From positions 1 through 15,856 of the forward strand of contig DATGXI010000140.1 in the NCBI GenBank assembly GCA_035299065.1: DNA of 15,856 bases. Direction: 5' to 3'. Of the stretch, positions 15,098 through 15,856 are shown in pieces. The stretch is from DASPJQ01 sp035299065 (GTDB lineage: Bacteria > Bacteroidota > Bacteroidia > Flavobacteriales_D > UBA2798). Within the stretch, counting starts at the first letter, position 1, and each line of letters begins with the position of its first letter. The notes beneath the pieces were generated by a model. The model was not told the DNA's origin, did not search any database, and saw only the letters and a program-made list of their open reading frames with translations. Both the position numbers and the translations under genes were made by a program.

Positions 15098-15856
15098 TTA
15101 CCTGATAATTGTTACGTTTCCTTTCATTGGATCTGTAGCACCATCGTTGAAATAAATCACGAAGTAGTACGAACCTAATGGCATTGGGTTGTTGTTATAG
15201 TTGCCATCCCACGGTATTGTATACCCTGTATCGCTTACAAATATTTTAGCACCCCAACGTGTGAAAATTTCAACCTTACATTCAGGGTAATTTGCAAGAC
15301 CTGGAATATCCCATGTATCGTTTGTACCATCTCCGTCAGGTGTAAATCCACTTGGAGGCGCAACATCCACACAACTTTCAACAGCCAACGTAACATTGTC
15401 ACTGCTTGGAGGACAAATTCCCGTTCCTGTTATGGTCCAGGTTAATGTTACTGTGGAAGTTATTCCAGTAACGGTTGTTGTATCGTTCAATGCATCAGTA
15501 ATGGTTGCCGTTCCTGTAGCTATAGTCCATAAACCTGTGCCAAGCGTTGGAAGATTTGCCATAACTGTTGCAGTAGTAGTAGAGTCACAAACAACCTGGT
15601 CAGGACCAGCATTGGCAGTTGTTGGCGGAACTTCTCCTGTTATTGTTATTGTATCAGACGTTGAAGGACAAGAACCATCAACAATGGTCCATACAAATGT
15701 ATTTACTCCTGTTGACAATCCGGTAACACCACTTGTGGCACTGTTAACAGAAGTTACTGTAGCACCACCTGATATTACTGTCCATGTACCTACTCCGGTA
15801 CCCGTTGCTGCATTACCTGCAAGTGTTGCAGTTGTGCCACAAATTGTTTGGTCAGG
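15098..15856 (-). CDS. T9SS type B cargo protein with repeated adhesin-like domains (5' part outside window)
   Basis: The open frame runs from the right edge to TAA at 15098, giving 252 residues of the C-terminus. Two repeats of about 84 residues begin with PDQTIC and GPDQVVC and share WT-I and a Cys-Pro-X-(T)SD segment; they resemble the SprB/PKD-like repeats of gliding adhesins. The last ~85 residues (PSGFTPDGDGTNDTWDIPG, then VEIFTRWGAKIF, WDGNYN, PLGSYYFVIYF and a final VTIIR) are the gliding motility-associated type B sorting domain. Such proteins cross the outer membrane by the T9SS and stay on the surface or are released. More repeats probably continue outside the window. It is first in the visible operon, before the PorP/SprF gene. 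Binding target unknown. Confidence 0.93.
   Translation of the reverse strand, partial: PDQTICGTTATLAGNAATGTGVGTWTVISGGATVTSVNSATSGVTGLSTGVNTFVWTIVDGSCPSTSDTITITGEVPPTTANAGPDQVVCDSTTTATVMANLPTLGTGLWTIATGTATITDALNDTTTVTGITSTVTLTWTITGTGICPPSSDNVTLAVESCVDVAPPSGFTPDGDGTNDTWDIPGLANYPECKVEIFTRWGAKIFVSDTGYTIPWDGNYNNNPMPLGSYYFVIYFNDGATDPMKGNVTIIR

Overview
The window comes from a member of the Bacteroidota, probably a gliding-type or environmental lineage; the order cannot be fixed from sequence alone. Evidence: a type IX secretion system (T9SS) type B sorting domain, a PorP/SprF protein, lipoproteins with Bacteroidota-style signal peptides, AT-rich intergenic DNA, few Shine-Dalgarno sites, and perfect TAnnTTTG -7 promoter boxes before several genes. 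No transposase, integrase, CRISPR array or phage gene was seen.

Layout. 1-362 (-): 5' part of a secreted lipoprotein with an Ig-like fold. It is divergent from 456-2204 (+), an ABC exporter half-transporter; their -7 boxes sit back to back one base apart. 2205-2541 is a gap with a 19-bp imperfect inverted repeat and four copies of a related motif, two of them next to the promoter of 2542-4566 (+), a large lipoprotein ending in a glycoside-hydrolase-16-like domain. A repeat-rich gap separates it from convergent accA (4760-5719, -; fatty-acid synthesis). 5903-6850 (-) is a secreted protein with MORN-like motifs whose 5' end runs into a 3' fragment of a leucine tRNA gene (6854-6912). ispE (7163-8017, +; isoprenoid synthesis) converges on a SUKH/SMI1-KNR4 gene (8026-8601, -).

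From 12462 down to 8691 on the minus strand lies a probable three-gene operon: a YhhQ-type queuosine-precursor transporter, an RND/MMPL exporter overlapping it by 14 bp, and a small lipoprotein 15 bp further on. From the right edge down to 12712 lies a second minus-strand operon: a T9SS type B cargo protein with about 84-residue repeats (partial), a PorP/SprF protein, and a PD40-propeller/OmpA protein. This is a cargo-plus-outer-membrane-partner arrangement typical of T9SS loci.

Core metabolism (accA, ispE) is interleaved with envelope and secretion genes. The points most worth following up are the broken tRNA-Leu fused to a 5'-truncated gene, the GH16-like lipoprotein, the repeated motifs at 2213-2520, and the T9SS cassette. 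No clearly new system could be demonstrated from the sequence.
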